Positions 23,160-31,251 of a stretch of DNA of 33,930 bases are shown here, in pieces. A program made the position numbers and the translations under genes. The notes beneath the pieces are model-generated. The model searched no databases and was not told the origin of the DNA. It saw only the letters and a list, made by a program, of their open reading frames with translations. The DNA comes from UCB2 sp964475735 (GTDB lineage Bacteria > Chloroflexota > Dehalococcoidia > Tepidiformales > Tepidiformaceae): NCBI GenBank assembly GCA_964475735.1, contig CAYYYI010000011.1, forward strand, positions 1-33,930. Direction: 5' to 3'. Position 1 is the stretch's first letter; every line of letters begins with the position of its first letter.

Positions 23160-23962
23160 ATGGCCCGCTGGTTCTCAACGACATTCGCCGCCCTTCGCAC
23201 CCGTGACTTCCGGCTCCTCTGGGTCGGGAGCCTATTCGCGTTCATGGCGTTCTTCATGTCGACTGTCGTGCAGAGCGTCGTGGCGTTCGACCTCACCGGC
23301 AACAACAGCTCGGTGGGAGTGGTGGTGTTTTCGCAGGGCGTTGCGCAGACGCTGCTGGGACCCATTGGCGGGGCGATGGCCGACCGTGCCTCGCGGCGCA
23401 AGGTCATCCTCTTGTGCCAGCTGCTTATCACAGCGGCATTCACCTTCCTCGCCGTCCTCATTGGGCTCGACCGGATCACAATCTTGCTGCTGGCCGTGGG
23501 CTCCTTCGCCATCGGCTCGGCTTTCTCGTTCCTCGGGCCCTCACGGCAGGCGTTCGCGATAGACCTCGTCGGCCACCAGCAGCGGGGCAACGCGATGGCT
23601 CTCAACCAGGTGGCCTTCAACACCGGGCGAATCCTTGGGCCGCTCCTCGGCGGGCTCTTCCTGGCGATAACCCTGCTTGGCCCAACAGGGGCCTACGTGG
23701 GCATGGCTGTCATCTACGTGCTCGCGGTGACCACCACGCTGCTCCTGCCCGAGGCGCCTGTCGCGAACGTGCAGCGGCGGAGCATCGTGGGCGACATCGC
23801 CGGCGGCGTGCAGTACGTGGGTCGCGATCCTGCCCTGCGCGTGCTTGTCCTCTCGTTCTTCATCGTGATGATGGTGGGCTTCCCCTACGTGACCGTGCTC
23901 CCGGGGATGCTGGAGAACGAGCTCGGCCGAAGCTCGAAGGACGTGTCGCTTCTCTACGGCGC
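23160..23962 (+). CDS. MFS transporter, N-terminal two thirds (cut by assembly gap)
   Basis: A polytopic membrane protein of about 268 visible residues before the N run. It opens with the MFS_3 (EntS-like) pattern TRDFRLLWVGSLFAFMAFF (about 14-32). The loop 2-3 motif is GGAMADRASRRKV (70-82), and the later SRQAFAIDLV and NTGRILGPLLGG are typical of this exporter family. About eight membrane segments are visible; a complete member has about 400 residues and twelve. The ATG lies only 17 bases after the terminator U tract, so it may be leaderless or start from a promoter overlapping the hairpin. Substrate unknown. The end of the gene is inside the gap. Confidence 0.88.
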
Positions 23963-24062
23963 NNNNNNNNNNNNNNNNNNNNNNNNNNNNNNNNNNNNNN
24001 NNNNNNNNNNNNNNNNNNNNNNNNNNNNNNNNNNNNNNNNNNNNNNNNNNNNNNNNNNNNNN
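23963..24062. other. Assembly gap of 100 Ns
   Basis: Exactly 100 Ns, probably a placeholder of unknown length. It cuts off the C-terminus of the MFS transporter (plus strand) and of the alcohol dehydrogenase (minus strand). Together these should need well over 500 bases. Confidence 0.97.
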
Positions 24063-24946
24063 CGTTCGGTGCCCACCGGGCAGAACGTCGTCACGATCTT
24101 CCGGTGCAGGAACGAGCCCGTCGTCGGGAAGGTGAGCGTCGGGAACGCTCCGTAGACGCCCACCGAGCTAACCGTGCCGCCCATTCGCGCGACGGCGCAG
24201 CAGTTTTCGAACGTCGCCTGGTGGCCGAGCGCCTCGACGGCGATGTCGACGCCGCGGTTCCCGGTCATCTCCATGATCTTCGCCACCGCGTCGCCGGGCT
24301 CAAGGACGATGTCCGCGCCCAGGCGCTTCGCCATCTCCTGCCGCGCCGGGATGCCCTCGACGGCGATGATGAGCCCGGCCCCAAGCAGCCGCGCGCCGGC
24401 CGTGGCGCAGAGGCCCACCGGGCCCTGGGCAAAGATCGCCACCGTGTCGCCGAGCCTGATCTCCGCCCGCTCGATGGCGGCGAAGCCCGTCGACATGATG
24501 TCCGAGGCGAACAGGACCTGCTCGTCCTCCAGGTCGTCCGGGATGCGGGCGAGGGTCGTCTGGGCTCCGTTGACGAGGAAGTATTCGCCCTGTGCACCGA
24601 ACACGAGATTGCCCGGCGAGTTGTAGGTGAGGCAGGCCTGATGCTGGCCCTCCATGCAGCGGGCGCACATGCCGCAACACTGCAGACAGCTCGCCACCAC
24701 GCGGTCACCCGCCTTGAATGCGGTCACCCCCGCGCCTACTGCGACCACAGTGCCCGTCGCTTCGTGCCCCATCGGCACGCCGGGCGGGATGGGCATCTCG
24801 TCGACCAGGTGAATGTCGCTCCCACAGATGGTGCTGAGCCTGGTCTTAATGAGCGCCTGGCCGGGGCCGGGATCATCGGGGTAGGGGATCTGGGTCATGG
24901 CGACCTGGTGCTGGCCGGTCTTCACGCAGGTGTTGGAAACGGGCAT
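24063..24946 (-). CDS. Zinc-dependent medium-chain alcohol dehydrogenase, C-terminus missing
   Basis: About 294 residues are visible from ATG 24946, which is preceded by AAAGGAG at 7 bases; an upstream GTG at 24964 is rejected. The GroES-like domain has the catalytic-zinc CGSDIH and GHEATG motifs and a structural-zinc cluster in LQCCGMCARCMEGQHQAC. The Rossmann domain has VAIFAQGPVGLCATAGARLLG. The family oxidises alcohols or reduces aldehydes/ketones with NAD(P). The pattern is nearest to the isopropanol/threonine dehydrogenase-like branch. About 40-60 C-terminal residues are lost in the N gap. The alpha/beta hydrolase gene lies 87 bases upstream on the same strand. Confidence 0.9.
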
Positions 24947-25033
24947 GGCATTTCTCCTTTGCACGAGGCGGCCTTGCGCCGCGCCGTTGTGTGATAGTCG
25001 CGAACAATCCGGCCCGGGGGGCCATGATCCACG

Positions 25034-25897
25034 TCAGGTTCCGTTGGAACTCAGCGGCGAAAGGAATTCTTCGAGCGCCTTCCTGGCCTCTGGCTCGACG
25101 AGGATGGGGGCGTGCCCCACCCCCGGTACCTCGACCAACCGGCAATCGGCAGTGGCCTCGCACATGCGGCTGGCAGTCTCGGCACTGAGCACGTCACTCT
25201 TTGCGCCCCGGAGGATTAGCACCGGGCACTTCATCTCGCGGAAGGCCTCCCATGGGTCCGGGCCTGCTGGCGGCGCCGCGAACTTGCGAATTGCCGGGTC
25301 CATTTTCCAGACGTACAACCCCGTGTCGTTCTTGCGCACGTTCCAGCGGGCGAAGCCGGCAACCTGGTCGTCGGGCAGGTGCTCGACCATGGGCGCGTAG
25401 TTCTCGCGGTAGTACTTCACCACGGCCTTCATGTCGGCGAAGGCCTCGGGCGCATGGCCGACGTAGGCCATGATGCGCTGGAGCCCTTCGGGCGAAATCT
25501 CCGGCCCCACGTCGTTCAGAACGGCCCGCCGTACCCGCTCCGGGTAGCGTGACGAGTAGTACATGGTGATCAGCCCGCCCATCGATGTCCCCACGAGCGT
25601 GACCCGGTCAAGCGCGAGCGCCTCGCGGATCGCTTCCAGGTCGTCGACGTAGTTGAAGACGTGATAGCCGCCGGCCGGGCCCCAATCGCTTTCGCCCCGT
25701 CCTCGCACGTCGAGGCAGTAGACGTGGTATTTCGAAGCGAGGTGGGCGGCGATTGCGTCGAAGGTGTGCGCCTGTCCCGCCAGGCCGTGGATCATAACGA
25801 CGGGCGAGGCGCCCGGCCTGCCCCTCACGAGGAGGTGGTGGCGCAGGCCATTCGCTTCAACAAAGAGGTCGCGGGCGATCACCGGGGGTGCGGCCAT
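25034..25897 (-). CDS. Alpha/beta hydrolase
   Basis: A 287-residue cytosolic hydrolase with all landmarks of the fold. These are the oxyanion MIHGLAGQ (35-42), CLDVRGRGESD (61-71), the nucleophile elbow GTSMGG with Ser105, the acid Asp235 (GAKSDVL) and His262 (GVGHAP). A cap domain spans about residues 130-215. It could be an esterase, a C-C bond hydrolase or similar; nothing fixes the substrate. GGGAG precedes the ATG by about 12 bases. It is followed by the alcohol dehydrogenase gene, which may act on related small molecules. Confidence 0.93.
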   Translation of the reverse strand: MAAPPVIARDLFVEANGLRHHLLVRGRPGASPVVMIHGLAGQAHTFDAIAAHLASKYHVYCLDVRGRGESDWGPAGGYHVFNYVDDLEAIREALALDRVTLVGTSMGGLITMYYSSRYPERVRRAVLNDVGPEISPEGLQRIMAYVGHAPEAFADMKAVVKYYRENYAPMVEHLPDDQVAGFARWNVRKNDTGLYVWKMDPAIRKFAAPPAGPDPWEAFREMKCPVLILRGAKSDVLSAETASRMCEATADCRLVEVPGVGHAPILVEPEARKALEEFLSPLSSNGT

Positions 25898-25978
25898 GGG
25901 CGAGAGACTCCCTTCTGGTTTGCGGGATTGTAGTGGGTTGCGCCCGGAACTTCATGCGGACGCAAGAATGGGCCCGGG

Positions 25979-26371
25979 CTAGAGCGGTCGCCGGCCCGCG
26001 AACCCGTCGCTCCGTGTGTGCCAAAAGGCGATCCCCGGCTCGCCCAGCAGGTAGCACAACAACACCGTCTCGCCGTCGCGCCGGCAGTGGAAGTCAATGA
26101 GACCGCGCGCCGGGTCCTTCACTTCGATGCCCCATTCTTCAAGCTGTGCGGCTGCCTCGCTGAGAGCCTGCCGGTGGGACTCAGCACGGTCTTCGCCGCC
26201 GGTTACGAGCGGGCTCCCCGCAAAGTGCCCGTCGCCCATCGCGCCCCGCGCATCGGCGGCAGTAGCGGCCTGGAGCGCGCGGAGATGAAGGAACGCGTCC
26301 CGCATCTGTTCGAGCACGGGGATTACCCGGGGCAGGAGCGCGCGGGCCTCCTCAACGGTGTACAGGCGCAT
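25979..26371 (-). CDS. DUF2203 family protein
   Basis: A 130-residue protein opening with RLYTVEEARALLPRVIPVL, a helix pair, and ending with the diagnostic block KDPARGLIDFHCRRDGETV, then LCYLLGEPGIAFWHTRSDGF and AGRRPL. These are hallmarks of DUF2203, which is common in Actinobacteria, Chloroflexi and Deinococci and has no known function. It starts only 5 bases after the glgC stop, so it is co-transcribed with glgC. No membrane segment or signal is present. Confidence 0.9.
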   Translation of the reverse strand: MRLYTVEEARALLPRVIPVLEQMRDAFLHLRALQAATAADARGAMGDGHFAGSPLVTGGEDRAESHRQALSEAAAQLEEWGIEVKDPARGLIDFHCRRDGETVLLCYLLGEPGIAFWHTRSDGFAGRRPL

Positions 26372-26376
26372 CGCGG

Positions 26377-27666
26377 TCAGACGAAAAGGTGCAACGGGAT
26401 CTGCGTGGGGTGCACGGTCGCGCCACTCGGGAGCTCTTTGAAGGAGTTAAGCTCGCGCTCTACTCCGGGGCCGATGACGACGTTGCGTCCCACGCGCAGG
26501 CCCGGTGGGATGGTCACGCGCTTGCCCACCACGGTGATGCCCGCGTTGACGATGTCGGGCCGTTCAACGTTGGGGATCGATTCATCCCCCTCGCCGATCA
26601 CGCAGCCCTTGCCGACGATGACCTCCTTGTCGAGGATGCACCGGTCCACCACCGCTCCCGAACGGATGACGCAGCGGTGCTGGATGACGGAGTCGCGAAC
26701 TTCGGCGCCCTCTTCGATCACGACTCCCGGCGAGATCACCGAGCGCAGCACGGCGCCATCGACGCGCGCAGCCGCCGAAATCAGCGCGTTGTGGATGACC
26801 GCTCGCGGGCCCGCATAGGCCGGCGCCATCAGCGCGCCAGATGTCCGGATGCGCATCGTGGGGTCTTCGAACGGAATCGGCGGCGTCGGCGAAAGGAAGT
26901 CCATGTTCGCCGACCAGTACGACTCAATCGTCCCCACGTCCCTCCAGTAGCCCTGGTACTGGTAGCCATATACCCGGTGAGATTCGAAGATGCGCGGGAT
27001 GATGTCGCGCCCGAAGTCGTGCGAGCTTGCGCCATCGAGGTCGGCGTCCGCCTGCAACTGCTCGACCAGCACGTCCTTGTTGAAGAGGTAGAACCCCATC
27101 GAGACCCACGGGGAGCGAGGCACGGCCGGCTTCTCCTGGAAATCGATGATCCGTCCGTCCCGGTTCAGGTCCAGGATGCCGTAGCGGTGGGCTTCTTCGC
27201 GTGGCACCGGATAGACGCCGACGGTCACGTCGGCTTCGCGGCTGCGGTGGTAGGCAAGCATGTTCCGGTACGACGTGAGGTAGATGTGGTCGCCCGCGAG
27301 GATGAGCACCTCCCGGGCGCGCGATTCCTCGATGAAGTAGAGGTTCTGATAGACGGCGTCGGCGGTGCCCTGGTACCAGTCCATGTCGGCCCGGCCGCGA
27401 TACGGCTGCAGCACCTGGATTCCGCCATCAAGCGTGTCGAAGCCCCACGCGCGGCCCGAGCCAATGTGATTCACCAGCGATCGGGGCCGGTACTGCGTGA
27501 GAACGCCCACGTTCGTCAGTGAGCTGTTGGCGCAGTTGCTGAGGGTGAAGTCGATGATCCGGTACTGGCCGCCGAAGACCACGGCGGGCTTGGCGCGCTG
27601 CTCTGAGAGCACGGAAAGCCGGTCGCCCTGTCCGCCGGCGAGGATCAGCGCGAGGACATCGTTCAT
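26377..27666 (-). CDS. glgC: Glucose-1-phosphate adenylyltransferase (ADP-glucose pyrophosphorylase)
   Basis: Makes ADP-glucose, the donor for glycogen synthesis. ATG 27666 gives 429 residues, the usual length. The open frame continues upstream, but that part has no family similarity. The nucleotide-binding start LALILAGGQGDRLSVLSEQ (5-23) leads into RAKPAVVFGGQYRIIDF (24-40) and SNC. Other landmarks are ILAGDHIY, FQEKP, the sugar-binding SMGFYLF, and YWRDVGTIESYW. The C-terminal left-handed beta helix (about 300-420) carries hexapeptide repeats. GlgC is normally allosteric; effector residues were not judged. DUF2203 follows, and other glycogen genes are not in the window. Confidence 0.95.
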   Translation of the reverse strand: MNDVLALILAGGQGDRLSVLSEQRAKPAVVFGGQYRIIDFTLSNCANSSLTNVGVLTQYRPRSLVNHIGSGRAWGFDTLDGGIQVLQPYRGRADMDWYQGTADAVYQNLYFIEESRAREVLILAGDHIYLTSYRNMLAYHRSREADVTVGVYPVPREEAHRYGILDLNRDGRIIDFQEKPAVPRSPWVSMGFYLFNKDVLVEQLQADADLDGASSHDFGRDIIPRIFESHRVYGYQYQGYWRDVGTIESYWSANMDFLSPTPPIPFEDPTMRIRTSGALMAPAYAGPRAVIHNALISAAARVDGAVLRSVISPGVVIEEGAEVRDSVIQHRCVIRSGAVVDRCILDKEVIVGKGCVIGEGDESIPNVERPDIVNAGITVVGKRVTIPPGLRVGRNVVIGPGVERELNSFKELPSGATVHPTQIPLHLFV

Positions 27667-27692
27667 GGCCACTCCCGTCCCGTACTGGCCCC

Positions 27693-27698
27693 ATTCTA
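27693..27698 (-). promoter_or_regulatory. Possible -10 element upstream of glgC
   Basis: TAGAAT on the minus strand lies 27 bases before the glgC ATG. The best -35 at 16 bases is TTACGG (27720-27715), which is weak. Confidence 0.35.
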
Positions 27699-27766
27699 CG
27701 CAAGCGGAGGGACCCCGTAACGCGGGCGAACGGTGAAGCGGCCGCGCGCCGCATGGCGGTGCTCTT

Positions 27767-27958
27767 TCAGGCGCGCAAAGCCCCGGCCCGGGAGCGAACA
27801 ACCATCGCGAAGGCGCAGTCGCGGCAGATGACGGTGGCGTAACGAGTGGGCCGTGCCTTGCCGGCGCCTTCGACATCGGCGACAACAAGGCGCGAGTGGG
27901 CGCGCGTCACCCGTCCGCACAATGGACAGGGCGCATGTGTCTTGCGGCTTCGAGTCAT
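27767..27958 (-). CDS. Small zinc-ribbon protein
   Basis: A 63-residue basic protein with two CxxC knuckles, CPLCG (Cys11, Cys14) and CRDC (Cys45, Cys48), separated by 30 residues. This is the spacing of a zinc ribbon. GAGG lies 8 bases before the ATG. It fills the stretch between glgC and the Clp N-domain gene, and no other plausible gene is seen in 27667-28063. Zinc-ribbon proteins of this size often bind nucleic acid, but no partner or family is recognised. The regular CxxC spacing is the main reason to believe it is a real gene. Confidence 0.55.
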   Translation of the reverse strand: MTRSRKTHAPCPLCGRVTRAHSRLVVADVEGAGKARPTRYATVICRDCAFAMVVRSRAGALRA

Positions 27959-28063
27959 CTCCCTAACCTCAAAGCCCCGCCACTGACCATGATGAAGCCC
28001 GTCCGGACCGCCCGTAAATCGGTGGCGACGCCTACGGAAAGACCCTCGCGTAGCCCGGCGTGG

Positions 28064-28492
28064 CTACTGTGCCGGGCCGCCGGCGATGGCTGCGAGGAGG
28101 CCTTCCTTCGTTGTCCCCAGGACGCTGAAGAACATCGGCACCGCTTCGCCCGAGACGATGACGCCCAGCGCGAGCTCGCGCGCGCCCAGCGAGTCGCGCC
28201 CGGCTCGAGCGAGGACGGCGGCCAGGCTATCGAGCACCGCCCGTGCGCCGGGCGAGAACGAAACCTCGTCTGGCGGAGCTTCGTCGCCGGTGCCATGGAT
28301 CATCGACAGGGCTGCTTCGATTTCCGTGAGCGAAGGCAGGCCGGGAAGGCCCGCCCCGGCGAGAACGGCGAGCGCCCCCGCCAGCAGGTGTTCGGGCGTG
28401 AAGATCGCGAGGTTGGCCCGCCGGCAGAGCTCCACTCCCGCCGCCATTGCCTGTTGTGCATCGGCCGTGAGCGCGACTCGCTGCTCCATCAC
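28064..28492 (-). CDS. Solo Clp N-terminal-domain-like protein
   Basis: A 142-residue helical protein resembling the double helical repeat at the N-terminus of ClpA/ClpB/ClpC. The first repeat reads ALTADAQQAMAAG, then ANLAIFTPEHLLAGAL; the second begins FSPGARAVLDSL and has the LGARELALGVI segment matching the peHLLLaLl motif. No AAA+ ATPase domain follows. Stand-alone Clp N proteins such as ClpS-independent adaptors or ClpC1-N paralogues may bind substrates or protect against antibiotics that target Clp, but that is not shown here. The ATG overlaps the recJ stop (ATGA). Confidence 0.78.
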   Translation of the reverse strand: MMEQRVALTADAQQAMAAGVELCRRANLAIFTPEHLLAGALAVLAGAGLPGLPSLTEIEAALSMIHGTGDEAPPDEVSFSPGARAVLDSLAAVLARAGRDSLGARELALGVIVSGEAVPMFFSVLGTTKEGLLAAIAGGPAQ

Positions 28493-29961
28493 TCCTGCTC
28501 CAGCGGGCGCCTCCCTGCGCTGGGGGCGATGTCGAGCACTTCCAGCTCGATCCGCTCGCTCCCCCGGTCGCGGCTAAGCGAGAAAACCACATCCACGCGG
28601 TCGGCCAACGGCGAGTCTGCCTGCCGGAAGGCGATGCCGGGCCAGGTCGTGGTCCCGTCGCGGACGGTTAGCTTCAGGTGCGACTGGTCGGAGCCCACAG
28701 GCCTTGCGTTCACCAGCTGCACATCGCGGCTAAGCAGCACCGGCCGCCGATTCTCCTGCCCGCAGGGCTCGAAGCGCATCAATCCCTTGATGTCGAGCCC
28801 GGTCAGCGTCGACAGGGGCGCCTCGGCGTCGATGTCGATCACGCGCCGCAGCGTGTGGCCGTCGAGAAGTTCAGCGGCCGTGTTGATGAGCCGGTCGCGC
28901 AGGACATCCAGGTTCTCGTTCGGAACGGTGAAGCCGGCGGCCGCGCGGTGCCCGCCATGGCGCACCAGCAGAGTCTGCTCCCTGCGGATGGCGGCCACGA
29001 TGTCGAAAGCGGGGATGCTGCGCGCGCTCGCGCGGCTGGTTTCTGGGCCGCGTTCGTAGATGATTGCCGGGCGGTGGTAGCGGTCTGCCAGCCGCGCCGC
29101 GACGAGCCCAACGATGCCCGCATGTATCTGCTCGCTTCCCATCATGATCAGCGGCTCATCGGCTGCTCCAAGGGCCGCTTCCGCGATGGCGCAGGCCTCC
29201 TCCGTCTGTTGCTGGCGCAGCCGGTTCAGGTGGTCCAGCTTCTCAGCAATGTTGCGGGCGCTGATCGGATCGCGCGCCAGCAGTAGTTCGAGCGCNNNNN
29301 NNNNNNNNNNNNNNNNNNNNNNNNNNNNNNNNNNNNNNNNNNNNNNNNNNNNNNNNNNNNNNNNNNNNNNNNNNNNNNNNNNNNNNNNNNNNNNNAGCCG
29401 CTTGGGGTTCACGGCTGCCAAAGCGGGCGGCAGTTCGGCAGGGACCGTGTGGTGGTCGAGGATGATGACGTCGAGCCCAAGCTCGTTGGCGTAGGCGACC
29501 TCCTCCACCGAGCTGATGCCGCAGTCGGCCGTGATCATCAGCCCTGCGCCGCCCTGGCGGAGCTTCCCCACGGCCTCCTTGTTGAGCCCGTAGCCTTCGG
29601 TGAACCGGTCGGGAATGTAGTTTGTGGTGATGGCGCCGAGCGCACCCAGCCCCTGGTGCAGCACCGCCACCGAGGTCACCCCGTCCACGTCGAAGTCGCC
29701 GAAGAGGGCGATGGTCTCTCGGGCGGCGATGGCCTGCCGTGTGCGCGCGATGGCCTCGCGCATGCCGGGAAGCTCCAGCGGGTCGTTGTCCGGCATGAGG
29801 TGGGGCTTGTAGAAGATGTCGGCCTGCTGGCGCGTGGTGATCCCGCGGGCGGCGAGCACGGTCGCCACCACCGCCGGGAACCCGGCGATTCCCTTCTGGT
29901 GCGCGGCCGGATCGCGCAGGCGCCAGCGGGAGGAGGGCCGCCGGGTCGCCGGTGTCGTCAC
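28489..29961 (-). CDS. recJ: Single-stranded-DNA exonuclease RecJ, interrupted by assembly gap
   Basis: 5'-3' exonuclease of recombination and mismatch repair. GTG 29961 lies 2 bases after the fabF stop. The DHH phosphoesterase domain shows GDFDVDGVTS at 88-97, ITADCGI at 143-149 and LDHHTVP at 168-174. The DHHA1 domain has MGSEQIHAGIVGLVAARL and HGGHRAAAGF, and an OB-like C-terminus follows. Exactly 100 Ns (29296-29395) fall between VNPKR and ALELLLARD. About 110 residues including the PRINAAGR region normally lie there, so the gap must be larger than 100 bases. The gene is probably intact in the organism. The Clp-N gene follows with a 4-base overlap. Confidence 0.92.
   Translation of the reverse strand: MTTPATRRPSSRWRLRDPAAHQKGIAGFPAVVATVLAARGITTRQQADIFYKPHLMPDNDPLELPGMREAIARTRQAIAARETIALFGDFDVDGVTSVAVLHQGLGALGAITTNYIPDRFTEGYGLNKEAVGKLRQGGAGLMITADCGISSVEEVAYANELGLDVIILDHHTVPAELPPALAAVNPKRXXXXXXXXXXXXXXXXXXXXXXXXXXXXXXXXXXALELLLARDPISARNIAEKLDHLNRLRQQQTEEACAIAEAALGAADEPLIMMGSEQIHAGIVGLVAARLADRYHRPAIIYERGPETSRASARSIPAFDIVAAIRREQTLLVRHGGHRAAAGFTVPNENLDVLRDRLINTAAELLDGHTLRRVIDIDAEAPLSTLTGLDIKGLMRFEPCGQENRRPVLLSRDVQLVNARPVGSDQSHLKLTVRDGTTTWPGIAFRQADSPLADRVDVVFSLSRDRGSERIELEVLDIAPSAGRRPLEQE
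29296..29395. other. Assembly gap of 100 Ns inside recJ
   Basis: Exactly 100 Ns. The reading frame happens to stay open across it, but the family alignment calls for roughly 300 or more bases here. Confidence 0.97.
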
Positions 29962-29963
29962 GG

Positions 29964-31208
29964 TCAGGCGGGCCGGTAGCGGCGGAAGACGAGGCTGGCG
30001 TTGTGCCCGCCGAACCCCAGCGAATTCGTCATCACCGCGTGGATCTCGGCAGTCCGGGCGACGTTGGGCACGTAGTCCAGGTCGCAGTCCGGGTCGGGCG
30101 TCTCGTAGTTGATAGTGGGCGGAATGACTCCGTGCTGCATCGCCATGATGCAGATGCCCGCTTCCACCGCGCCGGCCGCGCCCAGCATGTGCCCCAGGGC
30201 CGACTTGGTGGAGCTGATAGCCAGCGTCCTCGCGTACTCGCCAAAGGTTCGCTTCACCGCGACCGTTTCGAGCTTGTCATTCATGGGCGTCGAGGTGCCG
30301 TGGGCGTTCAGGTAGCCGATCTCATGAGGTTCGAGACCGGCCTGCTCCAGGGCGCGAGTCATGGCGCGCGCGGCGCCTTCGCCGTTCTCGTCGGGCTGGG
30401 TAATGTGGAATGCGTCGCTGGTCGCGCCGTACCCGGCCAGCTCGGCCATGATGTTCGCTCCGCGCGCCCGCGCGTGCTCTTCCGATTCCAGGAACAGCGC
30501 CCCCGCGCCTTCGCCGAGCACGAACCCGTCGCGCGTGGCGTCGAACGGCCGTGAAGCTCGGGCCGGATCAGCGTTGTTTACAGTGAGCGCCTTCGCGGCC
30601 GCAAACCCCGCAATGCAGATCGGGGTGATCGGCGCCTCCGTGCCCCCGGCCAGCGCAACCTCGGCGTCCCCGCGGCGGATGATGTTCGCCGCTTCCCCGA
30701 TGCTGTCGGCGCCGCTCGCGCAGGCGCTCACCAGGCAGTAGTTTACCCCCCGTGCGCCGAGCTTGATGCTCAACTGCCCGCTCGACATGTCCGCCAGCAT
30801 CATCGGCATCAGGAACGGGCTCACGCGCGAGGGCCCCTTTTCGCGCATCGTCTCGTACTCGGCCGCGAGCGTCGTGATTCCCCCAATCGCCGTGCCGATG
30901 ACGATCGCGAAGTCGCGGCCGTTCCCTTCGGGCACTTCGTAGCCGGCCTGGCGCAGCGCTTCGTTGGCGGCGGCAAAGGTGAACTGCGTCACCCGATCAG
31001 CGCGGCGGGCTTCCTTGCGGTCCATGTAGCGCGTGGGGTCGAAGTCGCGAACCTCGGCCGCGACCTGCGATTCGAAGCCTTCGGGGTCGAAGAGCGTGAT
31101 GCGATCGGTGCCCGAGCGGCCTCCGATGAGGCCGTCCCAGGTTTCGCAGGCGTTATGCCCGAGTGCGGTGACCATCCCGAGACCGGTAACGACGACGCGC
31201 CTGCTCAC
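29964..31208 (-). CDS. fabF: 3-oxoacyl-[acyl-carrier-protein] synthase II
   Basis: Elongates acyl-ACP by condensation with malonyl-ACP in fatty acid synthesis. GTG 31208, with GGAGG 5 bases upstream, gives 414 residues starting SRRVVVTGLGMVTALG; the longer open frame has no family similarity. The catalytic Cys-His-His set is present: Cys163 (VSACASGADS), His303 (NAHGTSTPMND) and His340 (STKSALGHMLGAAG, with Lys335). GFGGHNASLVFRR closes the fold. It is transcribed between the NAD(P)HX repair gene and recJ. A TATATT at 31248-31243 in the 43-base spacer could serve as an internal -10. Confidence 0.96.
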   Translation of the reverse strand: MSRRVVVTGLGMVTALGHNACETWDGLIGGRSGTDRITLFDPEGFESQVAAEVRDFDPTRYMDRKEARRADRVTQFTFAAANEALRQAGYEVPEGNGRDFAIVIGTAIGGITTLAAEYETMREKGPSRVSPFLMPMMLADMSSGQLSIKLGARGVNYCLVSACASGADSIGEAANIIRRGDAEVALAGGTEAPITPICIAGFAAAKALTVNNADPARASRPFDATRDGFVLGEGAGALFLESEEHARARGANIMAELAGYGATSDAFHITQPDENGEGAARAMTRALEQAGLEPHEIGYLNAHGTSTPMNDKLETVAVKRTFGEYARTLAISSTKSALGHMLGAAGAVEAGICIMAMQHGVIPPTINYETPDPDCDLDYVPNVARTAEIHAVMTNSLGFGGHNASLVFRRYRPA

Positions 31209-31251
31209 GAAACCTCCGCGGGTATGGCCATGCCTGGAACGGAATATACCA

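Noticed and set aside
23963..24062. Apparent fusion of protein frames across the N run
   Set aside because: The frame continues only because Ns contain no stop; sequence on either side belongs to genes on opposite strands.
27667..27888. A 74-codon upstream extension of glgC
   Set aside because: Family similarity starts exactly at the ATG 27666, and the extension is arginine/proline-rich without motifs.
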